In this document: positions 16,465-24,671 of the stretch, in pieces
Layout: each line of letters opens with the position of its first letter
Numbering within the stretch: the first letter of the stretch is position 1
Origin: an uncultured Lachnospiraceae bacterium
GTDB lineage: Bacteria > Bacillota > Clostridia > Lachnospirales > Lachnospiraceae
Reading direction: 5' to 3'
Length of the DNA: 64,000 nt
Assembly: GCA_910587635.1 (NCBI GenBank)
Contig: CAJUNB010000018.1
Location: forward strand, 271,076 to 335,075
The notes under the pieces: model-generated
What the model was told of the DNA's origin: nothing
What the model saw: the letters and a program-made list of their open reading frames with translations, nothing else
Databases searched by the model: none
Program-made: the position numbers and the translations under genes

Positions 16465-17782
16465 AGGGAAATTTATAGATATAGTTCAGGCAGAGAAAGG
16501 ATTTCTTCGAGGCCCATTTGGAAGTGCATTAAAAAAATCTTTATTTGTTCCAAAAGGCGAAGATACTTATAAAATATATGAGCAGGGAGTTGTTCTTCAG
16601 CAAGATAAAAGTTTAGGGGAATATCATATTTCCAAACAATATTTCAATGAATCGCTGAAAAGGTTTGAGGTTAAATCAGGGGATTTTTTAGTATCATGCT
16701 CAGGAGTTAATTATGGAGCAATTTATCAACTAAAAGGTGAAATTGAAAAAGGTATAATAAATCAAGCATTATTGAGAATTAGATTAAATCATGATATCGT
16801 AGATGACAATTATTTCGTGTATTATTTTAAGACATATATAGTTAAAAAAATTATAGGTGGTACTGGAGATTCAACGATTCCTAATTTTCCCCCAATGTCT
16901 GTAGTAAAGGGTATAGATATTGAATTGCCAAATATAGAAAAGCAGAGAAAAATAGGACAAATGTTAGCATGTTTTGATGATAAAGTTGATAATAACATTG
17001 CTCTTATTCAAGAATTAGAATCCATGGCAAAAACCATTTATGATTATTGGTTTTTACAGTTTGAATTTCCCAATAAAGATGGAAAACCTTACAAATCTTC
17101 CGGTGGGAAAATGGTTTGGAATGAAGAATTAAAGAGAGAGATTCCAGAGGGGTGGAGCGTAGGGAGATTGAATCAATTTATTAAACAAGATAAAGGCGGC
17201 GATTGGGGAAAGGAATTTCCAGAAGGAAATTATATAGAAAAAGTTACATGTTTAAGAGGCGCGGATTTCCCGGCAATATGTGGAGCTGCTAAATTGGAAG
17301 CTCCTGATAGATTCATTAATAAGAAAAATATGTTTAAAACGTTAAAAAAAGGGGATCTAATTATAGAAATTTCAGGCGGGAGTCCAACACAATCTACAGG
17401 AAGGATTTGCTACATAAATACAAATGTTCTAAATAGATTTAAAAATAAATTAATTACATCAAATTTTTGTAAAGCAATCAATTTAATAGATGAGGATTTT
17501 ATGTATTGGTTTTATAGTTTGTGGAGTAAATTATATGATAGTGGAGTGTTTTTTCTATATGAAGGGAAAACTACAGGAATTAAAAATCTTTTATTTGAAA
17601 TGCTTTGTAGAGATTATCCAATAATAATACCTATCACAGATGTAATAAAAAAATATAATAAGAAAATAGAAAAATTGTATGATGAAATTCAACAAAAATT
17701 ATTAGAAAATGCAGAACTTTTGTCTTTGCGTGATTTTCTTTTACCGTTGTTGATGAATGGACAAGTAGGTTTTAAAGATTAA
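16457..17782 (+). CDS. hsdS: Type I specificity subunit HsdS
   Basis: 441 residues with two target-recognition domains. TRD1 covers about 1-155 and is followed by the central helix pair (EKQRKIGQMLACFDDKVDNNIALIQELE); TRD2 covers ~225-400 and ends in the C-terminal helix (NKKIEKLYDEIQQKLLENAELLSLRDFLLPLLMNGQ). It decides the DNA sequence of the RM complex. Its base composition is more AT-rich than hsdM, usual for exchanged specificity genes. It shares no long DNA repeat with the two hsdS genes at 34960 and 39794, so it belongs to a separate system. Confidence 0.93.
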   Translation: MSKGKFIDIVQAEKGFLRGPFGSALKKSLFVPKGEDTYKIYEQGVVLQQDKSLGEYHISKQYFNESLKRFEVKSGDFLVSCSGVNYGAIYQLKGEIEKGIINQALLRIRLNHDIVDDNYFVYYFKTYIVKKIIGGTGDSTIPNFPPMSVVKGIDIELPNIEKQRKIGQMLACFDDKVDNNIALIQELESMAKTIYDYWFLQFEFPNKDGKPYKSSGGKMVWNEELKREIPEGWSVGRLNQFIKQDKGGDWGKEFPEGNYIEKVTCLRGADFPAICGAAKLEAPDRFINKKNMFKTLKKGDLIIEISGGSPTQSTGRICYINTNVLNRFKNKLITSNFCKAINLIDEDFMYWFYSLWSKLYDSGVFFLYEGKTTGIKNLLFEMLCRDYPIIIPITDVIKKYNKKIEKLYDEIQQKLLENAELLSLRDFLLPLLMNGQVGFKD

Positions 17783-17932
17783 GGTGTACATGTTGAAACG
17801 ATTGTTACGTATAAAAAGATACAGGAGTATATCAAAAAGGAATATGCTGCAGAAATAAGGATAACTTATGAAAAAAGTATATTGAAAGACATTTCTGCAT
17901 ATGTTATAATGCCGATAGGCAAAAAGAAATGA
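17783..17932 (+). pseudogene. Fragment, possibly the tail of a 23S rRNA m5U methyltransferase-like protein
   Basis: Directly after the hsdS stop and in the same frame, 49 codons read GVHVETIVTYKKIQEY and end in GKKK. The HVET piece is typical of the end of TrmA/RlmD-type methyltransferases, and TYKKIQEYIKKEY resembles the extra C-terminal domain some Clostridia append. No start and no catalytic part are present. I see it as a relic at the edge of the inserted RM system; the family call is weak. Confidence 0.35.
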
Positions 17933-17955
17933 AAGTCCACGTTGACGAAGGAATG

Positions 17956-17998
17956 AATCCCCAAACCGTATTGCAGTACAGTCTGGGGATTCTTCTTT
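17956..17998 (+). terminator. Terminator after the hsd operon
   Basis: AATCCCCA (17956-17963) pairs with TGGGGATT (17984-17991), with further pairs inward, loop TTGCAG, then CTTCTTT. A strong stem with a moderately T-rich tail. Confidence 0.75.
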
Positions 17999-18027
17999 AC
18001 TTTTATACTGGCAAAGCACCCAGTAGG

Positions 18028-18126
18028 TTATTTGTTGCTCTTGTTATCACTGTCTAACCATTTGATGATATAGTGGCAAGCTATACCAGCCGCAACAGTG
18101 AATAAAAAAGAAATGAAAAAATCCAA
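18028..18126 (-). CDS. Small single-span membrane peptide (32 residues)
   Basis: On the minus strand a TTG codon (18126-18124) lies eight bases after a perfect AGGAGG. The frame reads DFFISFLFTVAAGIACHYII, then KWLDSDNKSNK and stop: one hydrophobic helix with a charged tail. Such short peptides recur in Clostridia; some resemble type I toxins, but I cannot assign a function. An inverted repeat GACACC/GGTGTC (18131-18136 and 18152-18157) encloses the ribosome site and could control translation. The frame is too short for ordinary gene calling but the ribosome site and the peptide character make it credible. Confidence 0.55.
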   Translation of the reverse strand: MDFFISFLFTVAAGIACHYIIKWLDSDNKSNK

Positions 18127-18130
18127 CGCT

Positions 18131-18157
18131 GACACCTCCTCCCTGTTGCCGGGTGTC
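18131..18157 (-). promoter_or_regulatory. Hairpin around the ribosome site of the small membrane peptide
   Basis: GACACC (18131-18136) and GGTGTC (18152-18157) can pair; the AGGAGG of the minus-strand peptide (complement of 18135-18140) lies partly in the stem and partly in the loop. Confidence 0.4.
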
Positions 18158-18340
18158 GGTGAGCAACACAGAAATCATAACATATTATTAGATGTTCTTC
18201 TATCTATTTTCTTCTTCATTTTTTCCATTTTTTCAATAAACCCAGAAGACTGCAATTTTGCAAAAATATCAATGAAACATTCTTTGCCCTTACTTCGTCT
18301 AATAAGTAGAATAGAAGAACGCAAAGGAGATAAAACAGTA

Positions 18341-18853
18341 ATGGACAATTTAGTGAAGCGTGCACAGAAAAGAGACGCGGATGCCTTTACGGAGCTGATG
18401 CAGTCCCAGATGCAGAATATGTACAAGGCTGCACGGGCGCTTCTCCGAAACGATGAGGATGTGGCGGATGTGATATCCGATACGATCCTCACATGCTGGG
18501 AAAAGCTGGAACAATTGAAAAAGGCGGAATTTTTCCGGACATGGATGACCAGGATTCTCATCAATAAATGTAAGGATATGCTGAGAGAGAAAAAGAAGCT
18601 GTATCCTCTGGAGGAAGCGGGAGAAGTCCCGGATTCCTTTCGGGAATACGAAAATATAGAATGGCTGGAGACGATGAAAAGTCTGGATGAAAAATACAGG
18701 CTGATTATGATTTTATACTATGTAAACGGCCTGAAAACCGCGGAAATTGCAGAGGTATTACATATGCCTGCCGGTACGGTGCGTACCCGGCTTTCCAGAG
18801 GGCGGAGTCAGATCACATCGGTGTATGAGACAAAAACAGGAGGTGAGCGTTAA
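18341..18853 (+). CDS. ECF-type RNA polymerase sigma factor
   Basis: 170 residues. Region 2 (residues ~10-75, with DVADVISDTILTCWEKL) and region 4 (~110-165, with LKTAEIAEVLHMPAGTVRTRLSRGR) are present; regions 1 and 3 are absent, as in ECF sigma factors. I choose ATG 18341 behind AAAGGAGAT; a longer frame runs from 18098 but its extra 81 residues have no sigma similarity and no ribosome site. The anti-sigma gene starts one base after the stop. The pair likely responds to a signal at the cell envelope. Confidence 0.92.
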   Translation: MDNLVKRAQKRDADAFTELMQSQMQNMYKAARALLRNDEDVADVISDTILTCWEKLEQLKKAEFFRTWMTRILINKCKDMLREKKKLYPLEEAGEVPDSFREYENIEWLETMKSLDEKYRLIMILYYVNGLKTAEIAEVLHMPAGTVRTRLSRGRSQITSVYETKTGGER

Positions 18854-18854
18854 T

Positions 18855-20114
18855 ATGGGAAAAAAAGATATCATTCAAAATCTGCAGAGAGAGATTGTGA
18901 TTCCTGATATCGTACAGAGAAAAGCCGATCTCGCCTTCCGACAGATAAAAAGAGAGAGTGCAAAAGAGAAAAGTACCGAAAGGGAGAAGATGGATAAAAA
19001 GGATAGAAAAAAAGAATACAAAAAAACGGATAACAGAAAGGACTGCCAAAAAGAGATGAAACGTTCGTTAAAAAGAAGAAGGAAAAAGACTGTGTGGACT
19101 ATACTGGCGGCGGCATTGCTGCTTCTGGGAACGATGACTGCCTGTGCAGCAGCCTATATCCACTGGAGCAAAGGTATGGAAGAGGAGCTGCATGCCACGC
19201 CGGAGAAAAAGATAATTTTAGAAGAGGAAAAAATGGTGTCCGACATTTCCGAGACCAGTGTGACAGATGCCGGTGTTACCATCACGCCGATTCTCAGTGT
19301 GACAGACAGCCAGTTCTCCCGGATGGCCTTTCGGATCAGCGGATATGATCTGCCGGAGGGCGTGGAGCCGGGATTTGAATGGATAACCATAGACGGTGTG
19401 GAAACCGTTTCCTCGGGCGGCAGCTTTTATAATGGCATGCACAGAGATGAAGAGGGAGAATGGAAATATGATGACGGTTCTGATTTGAAAGAGAACGGAA
19501 ATGGCGGATGGATAGAAAGATATGTGGCGGATGACGGGACAATGGAATATGACCTGTACCTGGTAGGCAGAAGTGATCAAAGTCTGATCGGTCAGAAGAT
19601 GCATCTGGAATTTCAGAATCTGGGAACAGTGGAGAAGGCGGCGTTTACGCCTGATATTACAGGTACGTGGGCATTTGATATCGAATTGAAAGGAAGCGAG
19701 GAAACGAGAAGCCTGACGCTGAATGCGCCTTTGGGAGAGAGCGGCGCCGCAGTGGCATCCGCAGAGATCACGCCCATATCGATTCATGTCGTATACCATT
19801 TTGGCGCTCAGGAGATAGAAGTGGAGGCGGACGATGCAACTACAGGAGAAAAATTTACGACCACCATGTATGAGGAACCTCCTGCCCTTACCGGTGTGAG
19901 GCTGAAGGACGGAACGCTTCTGACGGGTATCATGGGAGCCGGCTGGATGGGCTGGGATAAGGAAACGGAAAACGTCTATGAATCCTGCCAGATGACGAAT
20001 CACATTCTGGACACAGAGCAGGTGGATGCCTTGCTGTTTATAAAAAGTCTGCCGGACACGGACAGAGAACTGACGGAGGAAGATCTGTATATCGTACCGA
20101 TAGAGGAAGAATAG
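18855..20114 (+). CDS. Membrane-bound anti-sigma factor, DUF4179 type
   Basis: 419 residues. The cytoplasmic N-terminal ~75 residues are highly charged and would hold the sigma factor; a single transmembrane helix follows (TVWTILAAALLLLGTMTAC, about 78-96); the rest is extracellular, with a DUF4179-like beta domain (ISETSVTDAGVTITPILS) and a C-terminal domain. Start set at ATG 18855, one base after the sigma stop, behind AGGAGGTGAG; an upstream in-frame start would lie inside the sigma gene. The arrangement is the standard sigma/anti-sigma pair; the inducing signal is unknown. Confidence 0.88.
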   Translation: MGKKDIIQNLQREIVIPDIVQRKADLAFRQIKRESAKEKSTEREKMDKKDRKKEYKKTDNRKDCQKEMKRSLKRRRKKTVWTILAAALLLLGTMTACAAAYIHWSKGMEEELHATPEKKIILEEEKMVSDISETSVTDAGVTITPILSVTDSQFSRMAFRISGYDLPEGVEPGFEWITIDGVETVSSGGSFYNGMHRDEEGEWKYDDGSDLKENGNGGWIERYVADDGTMEYDLYLVGRSDQSLIGQKMHLEFQNLGTVEKAAFTPDITGTWAFDIELKGSEETRSLTLNAPLGESGAAVASAEITPISIHVVYHFGAQEIEVEADDATTGEKFTTTMYEEPPALTGVRLKDGTLLTGIMGAGWMGWDKETENVYESCQMTNHILDTEQVDALLFIKSLPDTDRELTEEDLYIVPIEEE

Positions 20115-20359
20115 GTCAGAAAGAGAATCCCCGCAGATAGCAGGCTCCAAACGGGCTGCCTGACTTTAACGGATGTTAGGAAGATGGAATACCCCGCAGC
20201 AAAGCTGTGGGGTATTGGTATGTTCATTGAAAGCCAGGATAAAATATGTTATTGTAAGGGCAATGAAAAAGATTCTGCTAATGATATCATCTGCCTGCAT
20301 CGGGACAGTGACCGGCATCTGTAAGTAAGGCGAATACCGGCAAGAAAGGGACTGCATCT
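20115..20359. other. Intergenic region with a strong hairpin and a doubtful 21-codon frame
   Basis: AATACCCCGCAGC (20188-20200) and GCTGTGGGGTATT (20204-20216) form a long hairpin with an AAA loop but no T-run, so its role is open. On the plus strand 20263-20328 encodes a 21-residue signal-like peptide (MKKILLMISSACIGTVTGIC). On the minus strand an overlapping frame contains a hydrophobic stretch. Neither is convincing enough to call a gene. Confidence 0.4.
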
Positions 20360-21523
20360 ATGGCTTATTTAAAGACAAGTACACTGCCAATGGACAAAAA
20401 CATAGAGATTGGTTCGGATAGGACCTGTATCCATAATATATCTGATTATATTGGCAGAATAGAACGATATATTTATGCAAGAAGAGATAGAGAATATTTT
20501 TCTGTTTATCGGGGAGAACCTTGTATTTATCCTACCCCGTGCCGTCCCGGACTTTTTCGTAGTGATGCTCTTACGGAAAATAAATATTTTGAAAAAAATT
20601 TATTCGATGCCATGCGGCAGAGCAGGCTGACGGACGAAAAGTGTTATCTGGACAATGCCATTGATGCCCAGCATGGAGAATTTCCCAGCAGGCTGCTGGA
20701 TGTCTCTTACAATTGCCTGATTGCCCTGTATTTTGCTGTGACACCTTATTATCATAAAAAGGAAGAGGAACTGGACGGAGAAGACGGTATGGTGTTTGTT
20801 TTCTTTATGGATGAAATATTCAGTCCCAGCGCCCAGAACATCAACGATAACTATAATGCGATTATCAACCGGGACCGGGAGTGGACACAGTCTCCTTTGT
20901 TTCGGAAAAACCATAAATTTATTGACCATATTAAATTAGGGCCCCGTATCATTGCACAGCAGGGAGCTTTTATCCTTTTTCAGGGAGATGTGGCGGAAGA
21001 TCTTCCCCAGGGAATGTATTATGGTATTCGTATTCCGGGCGGAGCGAAAAAACTCCTCCGAGAACAGCTCAACCGATTGTTTGGCATCCACACAGGAAGT
21101 ATTTATCCTGAGACGATCAATCTGGTGAAAGACCTTACCCGCAAGAGCGGCTGGATCAATACGCAGCCTTATTCCTGCGAAAATGAACTGCACTATACAC
21201 TCCGGCAAATGGAAAGAGAACTGGATTATTATCTGTATTATGTGGTTTCCCGGAAAATGGAGCAGGACAGGAAATCGGAGGCAGACAGGGAAAATGGCGA
21301 GCAGCTTCAGAATATCCTGGGGCATGTGGAGGGCGTTATTAACAGCTATCGGGAGGGGCTCATTTATTTTATGCAGGATCGTCATCTGTGTAAGGAAGAT
21401 ACGATTGAAGAACTCCGGCTGCAGGCTGTGCTTTCTGACTACAACAGGCAGTTGCAGGCGTTTACTGAACGCTTGGCGGCCTATGGCTGCGGAAGGCTTG
21501 CCTGGGAAGTATTGAAACTATAG
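20360..21523 (+). CDS. FRG-domain protein
   Basis: 387 residues. The FRG domain takes up about residues 30-260: it begins with SVYRGEP (usual F/Y-R-G), followed by PCRPGLFR, the conserved QHGEFPSRLLDVSYN segment (usual QHxGxPTRLLDxT) and ALYFAVT. FRG domains occur in many presumed phage-defence genes; their biochemical role is not settled. The C-terminal ~120 residues are helical. It starts at ATG 20360 and is followed after 39 bp by an AIPR-family gene in the same direction, so the two are probably one operon and one system. Confidence 0.85.
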   Translation: MAYLKTSTLPMDKNIEIGSDRTCIHNISDYIGRIERYIYARRDREYFSVYRGEPCIYPTPCRPGLFRSDALTENKYFEKNLFDAMRQSRLTDEKCYLDNAIDAQHGEFPSRLLDVSYNCLIALYFAVTPYYHKKEEELDGEDGMVFVFFMDEIFSPSAQNINDNYNAIINRDREWTQSPLFRKNHKFIDHIKLGPRIIAQQGAFILFQGDVAEDLPQGMYYGIRIPGGAKKLLREQLNRLFGIHTGSIYPETINLVKDLTRKSGWINTQPYSCENELHYTLRQMERELDYYLYYVVSRKMEQDRKSEADRENGEQLQNILGHVEGVINSYREGLIYFMQDRHLCKEDTIEELRLQAVLSDYNRQLQAFTERLAAYGCGRLAWEVLKL

Positions 21524-21562
21524 GATTTGGTGAAATGACGGAAACAGATGGGAGGAAACACG

Positions 21563-23842
21563 ATGCAGGGCAACGTGCAAAAATACGAACTGGTAGATCA
21601 GGTCAAAAATTCTGTCAATCAACTGCTAAAGAACTGGGAGATGTTGCAGGAAGAAGAATGGGGGGTGACACCAGAAACACAGCTGTTGTTGGAACGGCTG
21701 GCATGTGGTGAGAAAAATTACTTCTGTAATTCGGTTTCCATGGATATGACCCAGCCTGATGACGGACAGCAGATTCTCTTTGGTGTGTGCAGGAATCCTT
21801 TTGATGATTTTCTGTCCATGGCTGAATCAGAAATCTGTGAATTGATTCGAAAGGCAGATAAAAGTAAGAATCAAATGGTGCTTCATCTGGCCGTCTTTGT
21901 AGGCAGCATGAAGGACCGCATATGTGTAGAGGAGCAATTCAACCGCAGAGCGTGTCAAACCATTCGGAATAAAATCAATAAAATGCCGGGAATCGGTAAA
22001 AGAATTCGCTCTTTGCACTGTACCTGTATTCTGATTCGGGATTATCCTCAAAAGACAGTGAAACTCAAACAACTGAAGCGTTTTGAAATGATACCGGAGC
22101 CACCGGTTGGCAGAGCGCTGAATCAGGAAAGGTCATGGGAGGATAGAGAGAATACCGCTGCAGGGGATGCTGTGCCTCTGATTCAGTCCATCGCGTTTAC
22201 TTCCGACTTATATCAGCTGGTTGACCTGTATAATCTAATCGGTGAGCCGCTTTTTCAGAACAATGTCCGCTTTGGAATCGAGGAAGAGATGGGAGTCGAT
22301 CAGTCCATTCGCCGGACACTGTCAGAGGAGCCGGAGATGTTCTGGTTCAAAAACAATGGGGTGACGTTATTGATAGAAGAGGACTGTGGGCCTTTAAGAA
22401 TCGGGGAGGAACTGGTCCTTGGAAATATCGGGCCCGGAAAGGCGCCAAACTTTTCCATAGTGAACGGAGCCCAGACGATAACGACGGCGGCCCGCTATTT
22501 TTATAAACTGGAGCATGAAAAAGAGTGTGCCAAAGGCGATGGCGGAAAATATGCGGGTATTCAGGAGCAGATCGATCGCGCCAGGCGTATGTCCCGGGTA
22601 TTGGTACGGGTGATCTGTGTCACTGCAAATGGGGACAGGGAACGGGCAAATGAGCTTGCAAAGTCGATCAGTGTGGCGTTAAACCGGCAAAAGCCTATCC
22701 ATATCGAAGATATTGCTTTCACTTCCCCTGCCGTTTCCAAGCTGGCGGATTATCTGCATCGTATGTTGCCTTCTGAAACGAACGCTTTTCGGCTTGTCAG
22801 GCGGGGAGAAGCTGTGGGGACAAACAGATGTATGGAGCTGGTGGAATTTGCCAGAGCCAGAATGGCCTGTGTGGGGATGCCGGGAACGGCCAGAGCCAAA
22901 GGGACCAATGAGTTGCTGCGGCTTAACAATCAGGAAGACGGAACGTTGCGGTTTGTCTATCGGGAGCTTTTTGCAGATGACTGGCAGGATGCTGAGGGGG
23001 AGGCGGAACGCGCCGTTTTCCAGAGAGATTACGGGGCGGTGTGGTTTGCGCACCAGGTGGCATTGGCGTACGAATGGCGTCGCAAAGATTTTCATACAGG
23101 CAGCCCGGAGTTTTTTATCATACTGAACAATGGGAAGTGGTATTTTACGGCTCTTTTCCTTCAGGTGCTCAATCGGTTTCAGACGGATTATTCCCATTTT
23201 TCGTTGGATTATGAGAGCATTTACGACAGAATACCGGAGGCAATGGAGCGGTTTGCCGATATTGTATTGTATCTATGTCAATGTGGTGACAGTGACGAAG
23301 TGGAACTGGGTTCTAACCTGTTCAAGAAAGAAACGCTGTACAGACAGCTGCTTCAGGGATTCCAAACAGGCTTTACGGCGGAGAATGCGAACGCACGGGA
23401 GCAGATCAATCAGCAGGTGCAGGAATTTGCCGATTTGTTTGGCGTGGAGCTTTCCCGGGAGGACGTTTCTTCCAGAGAAGAAAACGGACAGTCCAGTTAC
23501 ATAGTCCTGCAAGACAGCAAAGTGCAGGTAAAAAATGACGCTCAGGCTCTTGTACAGATCACGGAATATATTTTGAATACTTATTCTGTTCCGGCTGAGC
23601 TGGAAGAAGTGTGTAGTCCCTGGCTGACAGCGAAATCTGCGGTTGTCAAGACGGGTTTTGGATATTTCCGTGGTTCTCCCCGGGCGATTCGGACAAAAAC
23701 GCACAGCTTCTGGGTGGGAACGAGCTCCAACACGATCGCAAAATGTCGTCAACTTAAAACGCTGTGTCAATTGGCTGGCGTGGGGAAGGGCGAAATTCTC
23801 TGGGTGAAAAAGGGGAAGACAGAGTTTGCCTCCGGGAGTTAA
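21563..23842 (+). CDS. AIPR (abortive infection phage resistance) family protein
   Basis: 759 residues. I chose ATG 21563 because GGAGG lies eight bases before it; an in-frame ATG at 21548 precedes that site. The AIPR domain is in the middle: NVRFGIEEEMGVDQSIRRTL, then FWFKNNGVTLL and FSIVNGAQTITTAARYF near residue 296, all typical of the family whose founder is lactococcal abortive infection. An N-terminal ~180 residues resemble the usual helical/alpha-beta lead-in. No transmembrane segment. With the FRG gene before it, it looks like a two-gene phage-defence system; the mechanism is unknown. Confidence 0.87.
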   Translation: MQGNVQKYELVDQVKNSVNQLLKNWEMLQEEEWGVTPETQLLLERLACGEKNYFCNSVSMDMTQPDDGQQILFGVCRNPFDDFLSMAESEICELIRKADKSKNQMVLHLAVFVGSMKDRICVEEQFNRRACQTIRNKINKMPGIGKRIRSLHCTCILIRDYPQKTVKLKQLKRFEMIPEPPVGRALNQERSWEDRENTAAGDAVPLIQSIAFTSDLYQLVDLYNLIGEPLFQNNVRFGIEEEMGVDQSIRRTLSEEPEMFWFKNNGVTLLIEEDCGPLRIGEELVLGNIGPGKAPNFSIVNGAQTITTAARYFYKLEHEKECAKGDGGKYAGIQEQIDRARRMSRVLVRVICVTANGDRERANELAKSISVALNRQKPIHIEDIAFTSPAVSKLADYLHRMLPSETNAFRLVRRGEAVGTNRCMELVEFARARMACVGMPGTARAKGTNELLRLNNQEDGTLRFVYRELFADDWQDAEGEAERAVFQRDYGAVWFAHQVALAYEWRRKDFHTGSPEFFIILNNGKWYFTALFLQVLNRFQTDYSHFSLDYESIYDRIPEAMERFADIVLYLCQCGDSDEVELGSNLFKKETLYRQLLQGFQTGFTAENANAREQINQQVQEFADLFGVELSREDVSSREENGQSSYIVLQDSKVQVKNDAQALVQITEYILNTYSVPAELEEVCSPWLTAKSAVVKTGFGYFRGSPRAIRTKTHSFWVGTSSNTIAKCRQLKTLCQLAGVGKGEILWVKKGKTEFASGS

Positions 23843-23990
23843 ACGGTGAATAAGAAACTCAAAATGCAGAGACCTTGACGTGGGAGAGGAAATGGAACAG
23901 GATAATCTTGGAAACAAAGAAACAAAGAATATAGATTATGGCCGGAACCAGGGAGAATTTTTATGACCAGCTGAAACAGTATAGGAAAAA

Positions 23991-24018
23991 GAGGGGGTGA
24001 AAAATTTTTCACCCCCTC
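23991..24018. terminator. Perfect bidirectional terminator
   Basis: A perfect 14+14 inverted repeat: GAGGGGGTGAAAAA (23991-24004) and its complement (24005-24018). T-runs occur on both strands, so it serves the AIPR gene on the plus strand and the HMA-like gene on the minus strand. Confidence 0.9.
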
Positions 24019-24040
24019 CACTTTTTACATTCCTGTAAAT

Positions 24041-24265
24041 TTATTCTATTTTCCCCACCCGATATTCCCCGGCATTTCCCACGGCCTCTTCGATCAGCAT
24101 ATCGGGAATCTCTCTGTCCAGAAATAATTCTATGTATTCTGTCGCTCCTTCTTCCCTTTGGAATACCACATTCGTAACATGATCCAGCTGCTGCAGTGCC
24201 TCTTTTATCTTGGTACGGCACATATCGCAGCCGATGCCGTCCACATAGACGGCTATGTAATCCAT
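24041..24265 (-). CDS. Small HMA-like (heavy-metal-associated fold) protein
   Basis: 74 residues read from ATG at 24265 (MDYIAVYVDGIGCDMCRTKI); an ATG eight codons earlier has no better ribosome site. GCDMC matches the CxxC metal site of HMA domains (usual GMxCxxC), and the length and beta-alpha pattern fit. It may bind Cu or another soft metal, or be a regulator with a metal site. It is isolated: the genes on both sides are unrelated, and a bidirectional terminator lies just downstream. Moderate confidence in the fold, low in the function. Confidence 0.6.
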   Translation of the reverse strand: MDYIAVYVDGIGCDMCRTKIKEALQQLDHVTNVVFQREEGATEYIELFLDREIPDMLIEEAVGNAGEYRVGKIE

Positions 24266-24384
24266 CCGTACCTTTCGAAAAAAATACATCCCCTACCTGA
24301 TAACAGGGGCAGGGACCGGAATCGGGCTCTGCGCAGTTCGCTGCCTGCAATTCCGGGTAGAGCTTTTTGTCGATGACAGTTACT

Positions 24385-24578
24385 TTTAATTTGACAGGAT
24401 TCTTCTACAAAGGGATCCCGTTCCAACAATACATCCATTATGATATTGGTATCACACATGATTTTCATATTTTGACAATCGCTCCTCTCTTAAAAAAATC
24501 CTTATCTATATCGGAAGGAGCGTCTTTTAGCATCCCGCGGATGGAATCTACTGCAGAGATCTGGGGATTTACCACTAC
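24385..24578 (-). pseudogene. Remnant of a PIN-domain toxin-antitoxin pair
   Basis: On the minus strand 24468-24385 encode MKIMCDTNIIMDVLLERDPF and a few more residues, the start of a VapC-like PIN ribonuclease with its first catalytic Asp; then the similarity stops. Overlapping its ATG by four bases (ATGA) is the stop of an upstream frame (24578-24465) ending DSIRGMLKDAPSDIDKDFF, which looks like the end of an antitoxin. Both are incomplete, so this is a dead pair. Confidence 0.55.
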
Positions 24579-24671
24579 TCTTTTCTTTTGGCGTAACAGG
24601 GAATTATGCTGTAGTTTTCTGTTTCCAATATATGTATTAGCCTTATAAATGTAATTTGTGATGAGTACCTG

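Noticed and set aside
16457..17782. First hsdS as a third partner of the switching hsdS genes
   Set aside because: It shares no long DNA repeat with the copies at 34960 and 39794, and its conserved regions are of a different type.
19218..20150. 310-codon minus-strand frame opposite the anti-sigma gene
   Set aside because: No family features and lies entirely over a gene with clear domain structure.
20166..20357. 63-codon minus-strand frame with a hydrophobic stretch
   Set aside because: No ribosome site, and its end is made of the hairpin sequence 20188-20216. Kept only as a remark on the gap.
24009..24350. 113-codon minus-strand frame overlapping the HMA-like gene
   Set aside because: Its sequence is in another frame of the HMA-like gene and has Arg/Gly/Cys-rich composition without any motif.
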